In this document: positions 16,799-26,201 of the stretch, piece by piece | Layout of the letters: each line of letters begins with the position of its first letter | How positions within the stretch are numbered: position 1 is the stretch's first letter | NCBI GenBank assembly: GCA_947629905.1 | Contig: CANRFM010000004.1 | Coordinates: 1 to 64,000 of the forward strand | From: an uncultured Clostridia bacterium | GTDB taxonomy: Bacteria; Bacillota; Clostridia; Oscillospirales; Ruminococcaceae | Reading direction: 5' to 3' | DNA: 64,000 nucleotides | Position numbers and translations under genes: made by a program | The notes under the pieces: model-generated | Seen by the model: the letters and a program-made list of their open reading frames with translations, nothing else | The model's database searches: none | Told to the model about the DNA's origin: nothing

Positions 16799-17195
16799 TA
16801 TCGCACTGGCAAGAGAACTCGGCAAAGCCATTCAGGCGGATGACCGGTATATCGCCTACAGCCTTGCCAAACAGGCAAATGACGAGGATGAGCAGCTGCA
16901 AAGCCTCATCCGTGCGTTTGAACTTAAGCGCATGGAGCTGCAAATGGAGATCGGCAAGCCCGACAGGGACAACGACAAGGTGCAGGAACTGAACGAACTG
17001 ATCAAGTCCAGCTATCAGAAAATCATGAGCAGCCCGAAAATGATGATCTATCAGGCAGCCAAAGAGGGCTTTGATGTCCTGATGAATCAGGTGAATACGA
17101 TCATCAGTATGTCTGCCAACGGGGCAGACCCGGATGCCATCGATCTGGAAGCTGCCTGCGGCGGAGATTGCAGCACCTGCGGCGGCTGTTCCTGA
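16791..17195 (+). CDS. YlbF/YmcA-family protein with a cysteine-rich tail
   Basis: The 134-residue helical protein belongs to the Com_YlbF family (residues 1-110). In B. subtilis YlbF, YmcA and YaaT form a complex that carries iron-sulfur clusters, matures mRNA with RNase Y and affects competence, biofilm and sporulation. The last 12 residues hold four cysteines (CX3CX2CX2C), a plausible cluster ligand set. The ATG at 16791 has AAGGA 8 nt upstream and overlaps the miaB stop. The mutS gene follows after 34 bp. Confidence 0.85.
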   Translation: MDSIALARELGKAIQADDRYIAYSLAKQANDEDEQLQSLIRAFELKRMELQMEIGKPDRDNDKVQELNELIKSSYQKIMSSPKMMIYQAAKEGFDVLMNQVNTIISMSANGADPDAIDLEAACGGDCSTCGGCS

Positions 17196-17229
17196 CCGCA
17201 TTTCATAACATCACAAAGGAGGTGTTGGC

Positions 17230-19839
17230 GTGGAGCTGAAAGACATTCAGAAAGAGCAGCTTTCCCCCATGATGCAGCAGTATGTGGAGACGAAGCAGCA
17301 GTACATGGACTGCGTGCTGTTCTATCGGCTCGGGGATTTCTATGAGATGTTCTTTGATGATGCGATACGGGTCTCCCGGGATCTGGAACTGACTTTGACG
17401 GGGCGGGACTGCGGTCTGCCGGAGCGTGCGCCCATGTGCGGTGTGCCATATCATAGTGCGGAGCTGTATATCAAGCGCCTGATCGATTTAGGCTACCGGG
17501 TCGCCATTTGCGAGCAGATGACAGATCCTGCCCTTTCCAAGGGGCTTGTGGAGCGGGATGTCATCCGCATTGTCACGCCCGGTACGCTGATCGAAAAGGA
17601 TATGCTCGACGATGCCTCCAATAATTACCTGTGCAGCATTTACTGCGGGCGGGAGGGAACTGCCCTGTGCTTTGCCGATCTTTCGACCGGGGAGGCGGCA
17701 GTGTACCCGATGCCCGTGCAGCATACGGAAGATGAGATCATCAATCTGCTGTCACGCTATATGCCGTCGGAGATCATTTTCAACGAGAAATTCCTTGATC
17801 TGAAAGCTGTTGGCAGTTTCCTGAAGATCCGCCTTCGCTGTGCGTGTGCGCTGCGGGATGCAGAATGCTTTGACCCCAAACAACAGGTAGAAACCGTCTG
17901 CCGGCAGTTTTCGGTAAAGGCACTGGGGGAACTGGGGCTTGCGGATGCCGGGGCAGACGTGAGCGCCGTCTGCGGCTTGTTTGCCTATATCGACACCACG
18001 CAGAAATTACCGGTCGGCAGGTTCACCAGTCTGGAACTGGACGACAGCAACGCCTACATGACACTCGACTACAACGCCCTGCGGAATCTGGAATTGACCC
18101 GCACCATGCGTTCCGGGGAAAAGAAAGGCACTTTGCTCTGGGTGCTGGACAGCACGAGGACTTCCATGGGCAAGCGGATGCTGAAAAACTGGGTGGAACG
18201 CCCTTTGCGCAGCCCGGCAAAGATCATGGCAAGACTCGATGCCGTGGAATGCCTGATGCAGAACACCCTTGCGGGGATCGAATTAGAGGACTGCCTTGAC
18301 CGGGTGTACGATCTGGAACGCCTGATGGCAAGAATTGTCTATAAACAGGCAAATCCCCGTGACCTGCGGGCATTGCAGGCGACAGCCGCAGAACTGCCCC
18401 GCCTGAAAGAAATTCTGTCCAAACTGGACTGCCCGCTGCTGAAACGGCTGAACAGCAAACTGTCCGACCTCAGGGCGATTGCCGACCTCATCGACAGAGC
18501 GATCATCGAAGAACCGCCCGTAAATGTCAAGGACGGCGGTGTCATCCGAGAGGGCTTTGACCCTGATCTGGACAATTTGCGGGAGATCATGAACGGCGGC
18601 AGCAGCATCATTGAACGCATTGCCGAGGAGGAAAAGGAAAAGACCGGCATCAAAAACCTGAAAGTCGGCTACAACCGGGTGTTCGGGTACTACATAGAGG
18701 TGACACGCTCCTATCTGGACAAAGTGCCGGAGCATTATATCCGCAAGCAGACCCTTGCGAATGCGGAGCGCTACATCACGCAGGAACTGAAAGATGCCGA
18801 AAATACCGTCCTCGGCGCAAAGGACAAGGCGCTTCAGCTCGAACAGTCTCTGTATACGCAGGTGCGGGACTATCTGGCACAGTCGCTTGTGCCCGTGCAG
18901 GAAACGGCAGCGGCAGCGGCGCAGGTGGATGTGCTGCTTTCATTTGCCAGAACGGCAGCACAGAATAATTACTGCAAGCCCGATATTGTACTGGACGGTA
19001 CGCTGCATATCAAGGACGGTCGGCATCCGGTCGTGGAACAGGTACTTGAGGAGGAAATTTTCGTCCCGAATGACGTATATCTTGACACCGGCAGCAGCCG
19101 TCTGTCTATTATTACCGGACCGAATATGTCCGGCAAATCGACCTATATGCGGCAGACTGCTCTGATCGTCCTGATGGCGCACATGGGCTGCTTTGTGCCG
19201 GCGGCATCTGCCCGTATCTCCATTACAGACCGCATCTTCACGAGAGTGGGCGCTTCCGATGATTTAGCAGCCGGAGAGAGTACGTTCATGGTGGAAATGC
19301 GGGAAGTAGCGGAGATCCTGCGCTATGCCACGAAGCAGAGTCTTGTTATCCTCGATGAGGTCGGACGGGGGACTTCTACGTTTGATGGTATCAGCATTGC
19401 AAGGGCAGTGGCAGAACACATCTGTTCCGCCAAGGGGCTTGGGTGTAAGACCATGTTTGCCACGCATTACCATGAACTGATCTCCCTTGCGGATGAGATG
19501 GAGGGCGTGAAGAATTTCAGCGTAGCCGTGCGGAAAGGCAAAGACGGTATCCGTTTCCTGCGGAAGATCGTTCCCGGCGGCACGGATGACAGCTACGGCA
19601 TTGACGTGGCAAAACTGGCAGGGCTGCCGAATCCCGTCCTGAACCGTGCCCGCATTTTGCTGGCGGAACTGGAGAGCAAGGCGGAAAAGCAGGAAAAACC
19701 GCAGGAGAACGAACAATTCAGCTTTACGCAGCAGAAGGAACAGGAAATTCCCGGTATGCTCCGCCGTACCAATGTTGCAGAACTGACGGATGCCGAATGC
19801 CGGGAGCTGCTCGAAGAACTCTGCTCCATGCTCTCGTGA
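17230..19839 (+). CDS. mutS: DNA mismatch repair ATPase MutS
   Basis: MutS binds mismatched base pairs and recruits MutL. The 869-residue protein has the mismatch-reading domain at its start, with the FYEMFFDDA stretch around residue 38 that includes the Phe and Glu of the F-X-E motif. A connector, a long lever/clamp region and an ABC-type ATPase follow. The P-loop GPNMSGKS is at about residues 630-637 and ILDEVGRGTSTFDG is the Walker B and signature region. Translation starts at GTG 17230 behind a perfect AAAGGAGGTG. It is followed by mutL after 19 bp. Confidence 0.97.
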   Translation: MELKDIQKEQLSPMMQQYVETKQQYMDCVLFYRLGDFYEMFFDDAIRVSRDLELTLTGRDCGLPERAPMCGVPYHSAELYIKRLIDLGYRVAICEQMTDPALSKGLVERDVIRIVTPGTLIEKDMLDDASNNYLCSIYCGREGTALCFADLSTGEAAVYPMPVQHTEDEIINLLSRYMPSEIIFNEKFLDLKAVGSFLKIRLRCACALRDAECFDPKQQVETVCRQFSVKALGELGLADAGADVSAVCGLFAYIDTTQKLPVGRFTSLELDDSNAYMTLDYNALRNLELTRTMRSGEKKGTLLWVLDSTRTSMGKRMLKNWVERPLRSPAKIMARLDAVECLMQNTLAGIELEDCLDRVYDLERLMARIVYKQANPRDLRALQATAAELPRLKEILSKLDCPLLKRLNSKLSDLRAIADLIDRAIIEEPPVNVKDGGVIREGFDPDLDNLREIMNGGSSIIERIAEEEKEKTGIKNLKVGYNRVFGYYIEVTRSYLDKVPEHYIRKQTLANAERYITQELKDAENTVLGAKDKALQLEQSLYTQVRDYLAQSLVPVQETAAAAAQVDVLLSFARTAAQNNYCKPDIVLDGTLHIKDGRHPVVEQVLEEEIFVPNDVYLDTGSSRLSIITGPNMSGKSTYMRQTALIVLMAHMGCFVPAASARISITDRIFTRVGASDDLAAGESTFMVEMREVAEILRYATKQSLVILDEVGRGTSTFDGISIARAVAEHICSAKGLGCKTMFATHYHELISLADEMEGVKNFSVAVRKGKDGIRFLRKIVPGGTDDSYGIDVAKLAGLPNPVLNRARILLAELESKAEKQEKPQENEQFSFTQQKEQEIPGMLRRTNVAELTDAECRELLEELCSMLS

Positions 19840-19858
19840 TCCCGGAAAGAGGTGCAGT

Positions 19859-21766
19859 ATGTCTGTGATTTCCGTACTGGACAAATCGGTCTCCGAGCTG
19901 ATCGCAGCCGGAGAGGTCATTGAACGCCCGTCCTCTGTCATCAAGGAACTGGTAGAAAATTCCATTGATGCAGGTGCAAAGCATATCACGGTGGAGATCA
20001 AAAACGGCGGTACGGCGTTCATGCGCATCGTGGACGACGGCTGCGGCATGGCAGCGGAGGACGTGCCGACCGCTTTCCTGCGCCATGCGACAAGCAAGGT
20101 CTCCCGAAAAGCAGATTTAGACACAATTCTGACACTTGGCTTCCGAGGGGAGGCACTTGCCTCTGTGGCGGCAGTCGCAAAAGTTACCGTTTTGACGAAA
20201 CGCCGGGAAGATGCCCTCGGCACGAAATACGAGATCGCCGGCACGGAGAGCACACCGCCGGAAGAATGCGGCTGCCCGGACGGCACAACGCTGATCGTCA
20301 AGGACTTGTTCTTCAACGTCCCTGCCCGCCGGAAATTCATGAAGCGGGATGTGGCAGAGGGGAATGCCGTTTCGCAGATCATCCAGAAAATCGCCATTTC
20401 CCATCCGGAAATTGCTTTCCGCTTCATCCGGGACAACAAGCCGGAATTTTGTTCAGACGGCAGCGGGGAGCTCCTTGCGGCAGTTTATGCGGTGTACGGA
20501 AAGGATTTTGCCAGAGACCTGATCCCTGTGGACTACGAGGAAAACGGCGTTTCCGTCAAGGGCTACACCGTCAAGCCGCTGTACGCCCGGAACAGCCGGA
20601 GCTTTCAGAATTTTTTCGTGAATAGCCGCTATGTGCATTCCAAAGCCTGTTCGGTCGCACTGGAAAGTGCCTATGAAAATATGGTCATGACGGGAAAATT
20701 CCCTGCCTGCGTGCTTTTTTTGGGCATGGAGCCGCATATGCTCGATGTGAACATTCACCCCGCCAAGGCGGAAGTGCGCTTTTCGGATGAAAAATTGGTG
20801 ATCAATGCCATTTACTTTGCCGTGCGCAATGCCATGCTTGCCGCCGGGCTGATCTATGAATTTCAGATCCCCCGCCGGGAATGGTACGGCAGTGCGCCGC
20901 AGCCGGCATACGAGCAGACACCCCTTGTGCAGGAAACAACACCCGAGCCGGAACAGCCCGCTCCGGCAGCCCCTGCGCCGGTCGTGCAGGACTCTGCCCC
21001 GGCTGTTTCAACTCCGGAGTTTTCTGCCCCTGCCCCCGCTCCTGTGCAGAAACGGGAAACGCTTCCGGCTGCTGCCATGCCGTTTCCGCTGCCGGAAATG
21101 CCTGCCCCCGTTGCCCCTGCACCTGTCAGTCCGCCGGCGGAACAGCCCCCTGCCCCCGTTCCGGAACCTGTTCCCCGGAAAGAACCCAACCCGTTCCCCG
21201 ATGTGAAAGTGGTCGGAGAACTGTTTGCCAATTACTTACTGGCGCAGTCGGGGGATACCTTTATTATCATAGACAAGCACGCAGCGCACGAGCGTGTCAT
21301 TTTTGAACGGCTGCGCAGGGAGAACTGCCGGCAGTACCGGCAGATGCTGCTCATGCCCTGCAAGGTGCTGCTGACGCTTGAGGAATGTGCGGCAATGGCA
21401 GAAAATACGGAATTGCTCGAAAGACTGGGCTTTTCCTTTGACCTCTCCGAAAAGCCCTATGTGACCGCAACGGCTGCGCCGGTGTTCTTTGAACGCCTCG
21501 AACTGGACGGTATCATCGAGGAGATCGCCCGGAATCTCAGCCTTGGCAAGGTCAACCCCCAGAGCCATCAGCTTGACGATATGCTGCATGAGCTTGCCTG
21601 CAAATCAGCCATAAAAGCGAACGACCGGAACGATATTTCCGAATTGCAGGCACTGGCGGAACAGGTGTGCAGCAACGAGGACATCCGGCATTGCCCGCAC
21701 GGGAGACCGGTCATGTTCACCATGTCAAAGTACGAGCTGGAAAAGCAGTTCCGGCGGCGGGTGTAA
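19859..21766 (+). CDS. mutL: DNA mismatch repair endonuclease MutL
   Basis: MutL links MutS to downstream repair. The 635-residue protein has a GHKL ATPase domain (ELVENSIDAGA, DDGCGM, GFRGEALASVAAV, residues 1-330). A very Pro/Ala-rich linker spans roughly residues 340-445. The C-terminal domain carries the endonuclease metal motif DKHAAHERVIFE near residue 472 and the distal CPHGRPVMF motif. The protein is therefore the nicking type, not the E. coli type. The ATG at 19859 has AAAGAGG upstream. It lies 2 bp before miaA. Confidence 0.97.
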   Translation: MSVISVLDKSVSELIAAGEVIERPSSVIKELVENSIDAGAKHITVEIKNGGTAFMRIVDDGCGMAAEDVPTAFLRHATSKVSRKADLDTILTLGFRGEALASVAAVAKVTVLTKRREDALGTKYEIAGTESTPPEECGCPDGTTLIVKDLFFNVPARRKFMKRDVAEGNAVSQIIQKIAISHPEIAFRFIRDNKPEFCSDGSGELLAAVYAVYGKDFARDLIPVDYEENGVSVKGYTVKPLYARNSRSFQNFFVNSRYVHSKACSVALESAYENMVMTGKFPACVLFLGMEPHMLDVNIHPAKAEVRFSDEKLVINAIYFAVRNAMLAAGLIYEFQIPRREWYGSAPQPAYEQTPLVQETTPEPEQPAPAAPAPVVQDSAPAVSTPEFSAPAPAPVQKRETLPAAAMPFPLPEMPAPVAPAPVSPPAEQPPAPVPEPVPRKEPNPFPDVKVVGELFANYLLAQSGDTFIIIDKHAAHERVIFERLRRENCRQYRQMLLMPCKVLLTLEECAAMAENTELLERLGFSFDLSEKPYVTATAAPVFFERLELDGIIEEIARNLSLGKVNPQSHQLDDMLHELACKSAIKANDRNDISELQALAEQVCSNEDIRHCPHGRPVMFTMSKYELEKQFRRRV

Positions 21767-21768
21767 TC

Positions 21769-22710
21769 ATGCAGCGGGTACTTGCGGTCGTTGGGGCGAC
21801 GGCTTCCGGGAAAACGGCACTCGGGGTCGAGCTGGCAAAACGGCTGAACGGGGAGGTTATTTCAGCCGACTCCATGCAGGTCTATGAGGGGCTGGACATT
21901 GCCACCGCCAAGCCCACACAGGCGGAAATGCAGGGCATACCGCATCACCTGATCGGGGTGATCCCCAGAACACAGCGGTTTTCGGTGGCGGAGTATGCGG
22001 TGCTTGCCCGGGAGAAGATTCAGGAAGTCGCCGCAAGGGGCAAGCTGCCGATTCTTGTCGGTGGTACGGGGCTGTATATCGACACGGTGCTGAGCGGTAT
22101 GCAGCTCCCGGCAGGTGCAGAGGACAGGACACTCCGGGAAAAACTGCAAGAACGCCTTGCCGCCGAGGGGGCAGATGCACTGCACGCACAGCTTGCCGCC
22201 CTTGACCCGGAGGCAGCGGCTGCCATTCATCCTCACAACACTGTCCGGGTCGTGCGGGCTTTGGAGGTCTGCCTGAGTACGGGCAAGACCTTTACGCAGT
22301 ACCGGAAAGAGAATGCCGCCTGTCCCTCCCCCTATGACAGTATGCTGATCGGGCTGGACTATGAACGGGAAGTACTCTACCGGCGCATCGACAGGCGGGT
22401 CGAACAGATGGTGGCAGCCGGACTGGTTGAGGAAGTACGTGCGGCAAGGGATACCGGAATGCAGACCGCAGCTGCTGCGATCGGCTATAAGGAACTGCTG
22501 CCGTATCTGGACGGGACGGCATCTTTACAGGACTGCATTGCAAAAATCCAGCAGGAAACACGCCGGTATGCCAAGCGGCAGTGCACTTGGTTTCGTCGAA
22601 ATGCTCAAATTCATTGGTTGAAGATGTACGAAAATGATGAAGTGCGAAAAATTTCAGAAAAAGCTGAAAAAATGATAGCCAAAAATAAAATTTTGTGGTA
22701 TAATGGATAA
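21769..22710 (+). CDS. miaA: tRNA dimethylallyltransferase
   Basis: MiaA transfers a dimethylallyl group to A37 of tRNAs that read UNN codons, making the i6A that MiaB modifies further. The 313-residue protein has the P-loop GATASGKTALG near its start, followed by ISADSMQVYEGLDIATAKP and the DPEAAAAIHPHNTVRVVRALEV segment. The insertion domain and C-terminal Arg-rich helix are present. Its ATG lies 2 bp after the mutL stop. The gene order mutS-mutL-miaA-hfq is widely conserved. Confidence 0.96.
   Translation: MQRVLAVVGATASGKTALGVELAKRLNGEVISADSMQVYEGLDIATAKPTQAEMQGIPHHLIGVIPRTQRFSVAEYAVLAREKIQEVAARGKLPILVGGTGLYIDTVLSGMQLPAGAEDRTLREKLQERLAAEGADALHAQLAALDPEAAAAIHPHNTVRVVRALEVCLSTGKTFTQYRKENAACPSPYDSMLIGLDYEREVLYRRIDRRVEQMVAAGLVEEVRAARDTGMQTAAAAIGYKELLPYLDGTASLQDCIAKIQQETRRYAKRQCTWFRRNAQIHWLKMYENDEVRKISEKAEKMIAKNKILWYNG
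22676..22704 (+). promoter_or_regulatory. likely extended -10 promoter of hfq
   Basis: TATAAT (22699-22704) is preceded by TGG; no good -35 lies 17 bp upstream. It overlaps the 3' end of miaA. An extended -10 promoter would let hfq be transcribed apart from miaA. Confidence 0.5.
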
Positions 22711-22765
22711 TAAGTGTTTTTAGAGCAAGATATGGAAACACTTCCGGTAAAGAAAGGAGAATACC

Positions 22766-23008
22766 ATGAACAAGATCATGAACTTACAGGACACCTTTCT
22801 CAATCAGGCAAGAAAGGAACGCATCCTTGTGACGACTTACCTCGTCAACGGCTTCCAGTGCAAGGGAATTGTGAAAGGCTTTGACAATTATGTGGTCATT
22901 TTTGACTGTCAGGGGCAGCAGCAGCTTGTCTACAAGCACGCTATTTCGACCATTGCCCCGTCCCGTCCGGTTTCGATTCTGGACAGCGAGCCGGATAAGT
23001 CCGAATAA
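22766..23008 (+). CDS. hfq: RNA chaperone Hfq
   Basis: Hfq is a ring-forming Sm-like protein that binds A-rich and U-rich RNA and helps small RNAs pair with mRNAs. The 80-residue protein has the Sm1 region ([13 protein letters not shown]...[21 protein letters not shown]) and the Sm2 YKHAIST motif that forms the proximal RNA site. The C-terminal tail is short and acidic. AAAGGAG precedes the ATG. It follows miaA as in many bacteria. Confidence 0.96.
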   Translation: MNKIMNLQDTFLNQARKERILVTTYLVNGFQCKGIVKGFDNYVVIFDCQGQQQLVYKHAISTIAPSRPVSILDSEPDKSE

Positions 23009-23023
23009 CACAGGGCGCTTCCT

Positions 23024-24253
23024 ATGAACAACGGAACACTCACAGGGGTACTGGTGCTGGTTGCGGTGTTCATCATTCTGACTGTTGTCAATGTTGTGTA
23101 CAAGCAGTTTAACCAGAAGTACGTCACGGAAACGGCGCTGCTCTCTGCGGGGAGTGACTCGGAACAGGTGCAGGGCGTGTTCGTCCGGGATGAGAAGGTC
23201 ATCCACTATGCGGGCGAGGGCGTTGTCAGCTATGAAGTCTCCGACGGCGGAAAGCTCGGCATCGGCAGTCCGATCGCAAGCATTTATGCCTCTGAGACGC
23301 AGATCGAGCTGAAACAGCGCATTGCGGCACTGACGCATGAACTGGAACTGTTACAGCGCATTTCCAACCCCGGCACGACGCAGACGGCACAGCCTTCGAG
23401 CATTTCGGAGCTGTTTAACCAGACCTACAAGGACTACCTCTATCAGCGGGAGCAGGGGGACATTTCCGATCTTCAGTCTATCCGGGAGGAAATGGTGGTG
23501 CTGCTGAGTACCTACCAGCTTGTGACCGGGAAGGACGACAGCTATGCGGAAAAGATGCAGAGCATTCAGGCGGAGATCGACACACTGGAACAGTCACGGG
23601 AACAGCCGCTGGACACCATTATGGCAGAGGAAGCTGCCTATTTCGTCAGCTATGCGGACGGCTATGAAGATAAGCTTACGTTAGAGGATCTCGGTTCGCT
23701 GACACCGGAAACCCTTGCAGAGGTGCATGATGCACCGTCCACGGGAGATGGTGTCATCGGGAAACTCATCGAGGGCTATCAGTGGGTACTGGCAGCCGTG
23801 GTGGACAATACCGAACATATCTATCAGGAGGACGATACCGTTACCCTGAAATTTGCCTCCACATCCGAAACCGTCAAGGGGAAGATCATTCTCCTCAACA
23901 AGGCGGCAGGGGATGCACAGACAGTCATTGCCGTGCAGTGCGAGACAATGACCTATGACCTTGTACAGCACCGCACGGACAGTGTGGAGATCATCCGGGG
24001 GAGCGAGGCATATCAGGGGATCATGGTACCCCGGAGCGCACAGCACTTCATGACAGTCACGAATCAGGAGACCGGAGAACCGGAACAGGTGCGGGGCGTG
24101 TATGTGCTGAACGGCGAACAGCCGGAATTCCGGCGGCTCGATGTCATATACGAGGGTGCGGATTATGTACTCTCCCGGCAGAACGGAGAATCCGGCTATC
24201 TGCAATTGTATGATGCCATTATTACGAAAGGAATTGATGCGGATGGACAATAA
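23024..24253 (+). CDS. HlyD-like single-pass membrane protein
   Basis: The 409-residue protein has an N-terminal membrane anchor (residues 7-25). A lipoyl/barrel-sandwich-like domain (VQGVFVRDEKVIHYAGEGVVSYEVSDGGKLGIGSPIA in outline) and a helical hairpin of about 120 residues follow. This is the layout of membrane-fusion proteins, but no transporter gene adjoins it. Proteins of this type often precede yggS and sepF in clostridia, so an envelope or division role is possible. The ribosome site is weak (AGGG). The gene ends 11 bp inside yggS. Its function is not established. Confidence 0.7.
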   Translation: MNNGTLTGVLVLVAVFIILTVVNVVYKQFNQKYVTETALLSAGSDSEQVQGVFVRDEKVIHYAGEGVVSYEVSDGGKLGIGSPIASIYASETQIELKQRIAALTHELELLQRISNPGTTQTAQPSSISELFNQTYKDYLYQREQGDISDLQSIREEMVVLLSTYQLVTGKDDSYAEKMQSIQAEIDTLEQSREQPLDTIMAEEAAYFVSYADGYEDKLTLEDLGSLTPETLAEVHDAPSTGDGVIGKLIEGYQWVLAAVVDNTEHIYQEDDTVTLKFASTSETVKGKIILLNKAAGDAQTVIAVQCETMTYDLVQHRTDSVEIIRGSEAYQGIMVPRSAQHFMTVTNQETGEPEQVRGVYVLNGEQPEFRRLDVIYEGADYVLSRQNGESGYLQLYDAIITKGIDADGQ

Positions 24254-24932
24254 GCTGCAAGCGGTGCGTGACAATTATGCACGTATCTCTGCGGAAATCG
24301 GGGAAGCTGCCCTGAAAAGCGGCAGGAAGCCGGAGGACATCACTTTCATGGCAGTCACCAAGACGGTTGACCCCGTCCTTGTCAATTGCGCCATAGACTG
24401 CGGTATTTCCCTGCTCGGGGAAAACCGGGTGCAGGAATACGAGAGCAAGAAGGATGCCTACCGTCCGGGCGTGCCGGTGGACTTCATCGGTGCGCTGCAA
24501 AGCAACAAAGTCAAGTACATCCTCGGCAGCGTGCGGCTGATCCATTCCGTGGACCGTATGTCGCTGGCAAAGGAAATTGACCGCATCGCCGGGAAACGGG
24601 AACTGGTGCAGGACATTCTGGTGGAAGTCAACATCGGCAGGGAGGAGACCAAGAGCGGTGTCCTGCCGGAAGCACTTCCGGGTCTGCTTGCGGAGCTGAA
24701 TACACTGCCGAATATTCACGTGTGCGGGCTGATGACCATTCCGCCGCCCTGCGAGGATACGACCTATTTGCAGGCAATGCAGGAACTGTTTTTGCGGACA
24801 GGGGAGCTGCCCGGTGCGGATATGCGCATTCTTTCCATGGGAATGTCTGACGACTACGCCAAGGCGATCGCCTGCGGGTCGAATCTCGTCCGGATCGGTT
24901 CGGCACTGTTCGGCGCAAGAGTGTATCGATAA
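24243..24932 (+). CDS. YggS/YlmE-family PLP homeostasis protein
   Basis: The 229-residue protein is a single PLP-binding barrel related to the N-terminal domain of alanine racemase. It has no known enzymatic activity and keeps pyridoxal phosphate and amino-acid pools balanced. The PLP lysine is in FMAVTKTVDP, and GLMTIPP plus LSMGMSDDY line the phosphate site. An ATG at 24237, two codons earlier, is equally well placed behind AAAGGA. It sits directly before sepF, as in Bacillus (ylmE-ylmF). Confidence 0.92.
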   Translation: MDNKLQAVRDNYARISAEIGEAALKSGRKPEDITFMAVTKTVDPVLVNCAIDCGISLLGENRVQEYESKKDAYRPGVPVDFIGALQSNKVKYILGSVRLIHSVDRMSLAKEIDRIAGKRELVQDILVEVNIGREETKSGVLPEALPGLLAELNTLPNIHVCGLMTIPPPCEDTTYLQAMQELFLRTGELPGADMRILSMGMSDDYAKAIACGSNLVRIGSALFGARVYR

Positions 24933-24950
24933 CATTATTTATTCAGGTGA

Positions 24951-24984
24951 CCGTATGCACCTGCAAAGATAACTGACCATACGG
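24951..24984 (+). other. inverted repeat in the sepF leader
   Basis: CCGTATG (24951-24957) and CATACGG (24978-24984) are perfect 7-bp arms with a 20-nt spacer. The second arm ends right against the ribosome site of sepF (AGAAGGAG). A hairpin here could influence translation. Confidence 0.4.
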
Positions 24985-24998
24985 AGAAGGAGCGAGCT

Positions 24999-25439
24999 AT
25001 GGAGATCTTCAAGAACATCAGGGAATACTTTTTTCCGTCCGATAACCCGGAGGCAAACGGTACTTCTGCCCCCAATACAGACATCCCGCCGCATCACGGC
25101 GTGGAGGAAATGCAGCAGAACAGGGAACCCGGTTCCAATATTGTGAATATTCAGGCGACTGCACAGCTTCAGGTCGTTCTGGTCAAGCCGGAAGTGTTCA
25201 CCGATGCCAAGGCAATTGCCGATCATCTCATCAGCCGCAAGACCGTTGTACTGAATCTGGAGACAGCTTCTCCGGAGAACCGCAGAAGGATCATCGATTT
25301 TCTGGTTGGCGTGTCCTATGCCATCAGCGGCAGCCTGAAGCCCGTTGCCAACCTGACCTACATCATCACGCCCTATAATGTCGGCTTTATCGGCGATGAC
25401 CTTGCTGCTGAGCTGGAAAATAACGGCGTGATCATCTGA
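24999..25439 (+). CDS. sepF: cell division protein SepF
   Basis: SepF tethers FtsZ filaments to the membrane and shapes the septum in Gram-positive bacteria. The 146-residue protein starts with a short amphipathic helix (MEIFKNIREYFF) that inserts in the membrane. A flexible linker and the conserved SepF core (residues 60-146, with KTVVLNLE, RRIIDFLVGVSYAI and NVGFIGDD) follow. The core is complete. Confidence 0.95.
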   Translation: MEIFKNIREYFFPSDNPEANGTSAPNTDIPPHHGVEEMQQNREPGSNIVNIQATAQLQVVLVKPEVFTDAKAIADHLISRKTVVLNLETASPENRRRIIDFLVGVSYAISGSLKPVANLTYIITPYNVGFIGDDLAAELENNGVII

Positions 25440-25440
25440 G

Positions 25441-26181
25441 ATGCAGCCGGAACAGCAGGAAGCTGACCGTCTTTTACTGGCGCACGTGCAGGATATGGTG
25501 CGCAGAAATGCGTACCGGAGCTTTACGGCGTTTCTGGACTTGCGGCAGTATACGCTTGTCAGGATGCAGCTTGCGACGGGAACATATCGCTTTTTCGGCG
25601 GCTATCCGGAGGCGCAGCGTGGTATTTTATGCGTTCACCCGGAAGACTGTCCGCCGGAGGATGCGGAGTACCCTATCACCTGCCTGACCTATACCTTCCC
25701 GGAGAGTTACACATTGACCCACAGGGATGTGCTGGGCTGTCTGATGGCACAGCAGATCCGGCGGGACATGGTGGGGGATATTCTTGTCAGCGCAGGGAAG
25801 ATCCAGTGCTTTGTCACGGGTGCTGCCGCTGCCGTCGGCATGGAGCTGACGAAGATCGGCAGGATCGGTGTGAAGGTGACGGATGCGCTGCCCTATGCGG
25901 GGGACTTTGTGCAGGAGATGCAGCAGATCGGGGGGACGGTTTCCTCGCCCCGGCTCGATGCTGTGCTGCGTACAGCGCTTTCCCTCGGCAGACAGGCTTG
26001 CAGCCAGTATATCCTTGAGGGCGCAGTGACGGTTAATGCGATGCCCTGTACCAAGCCGGAACGTATCCTGACAGCCGGAGATGTGTTCTCCGTCCGGGGA
26101 CACGGCAAGTTCCGTATGAAAGAGATCAGCGGTCCGACCCGAAAGGGCAGGCTGCATATCCAAATTGAGAAATACCTATAA
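25441..26181 (+). CDS. YlmH-family RNA-binding protein with S4 domain
   Basis: The 246-residue protein has the YlmH N-terminal region (including AYRSFTAFLDLRQY and a GGYPEAQR motif) and a C-terminal S4 RNA-binding domain (residues 178-246, RLDAVLRTALSLGRQ). YlmH of B. subtilis takes part in rescue of stalled ribosomes, and the gene lies in the division cluster of many Firmicutes. It starts 1 bp after the sepF stop with no clear ribosome site, so translation is probably coupled. The yggT (ylmG) gene that often lies between sepF and ylmH is absent. Confidence 0.9.
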   Translation: MQPEQQEADRLLLAHVQDMVRRNAYRSFTAFLDLRQYTLVRMQLATGTYRFFGGYPEAQRGILCVHPEDCPPEDAEYPITCLTYTFPESYTLTHRDVLGCLMAQQIRRDMVGDILVSAGKIQCFVTGAAAAVGMELTKIGRIGVKVTDALPYAGDFVQEMQQIGGTVSSPRLDAVLRTALSLGRQACSQYILEGAVTVNAMPCTKPERILTAGDVFSVRGHGKFRMKEISGPTRKGRLHIQIEKYL

Positions 26182-26201
26182 TTATGGAGAGGTGAATCAC
26201 T

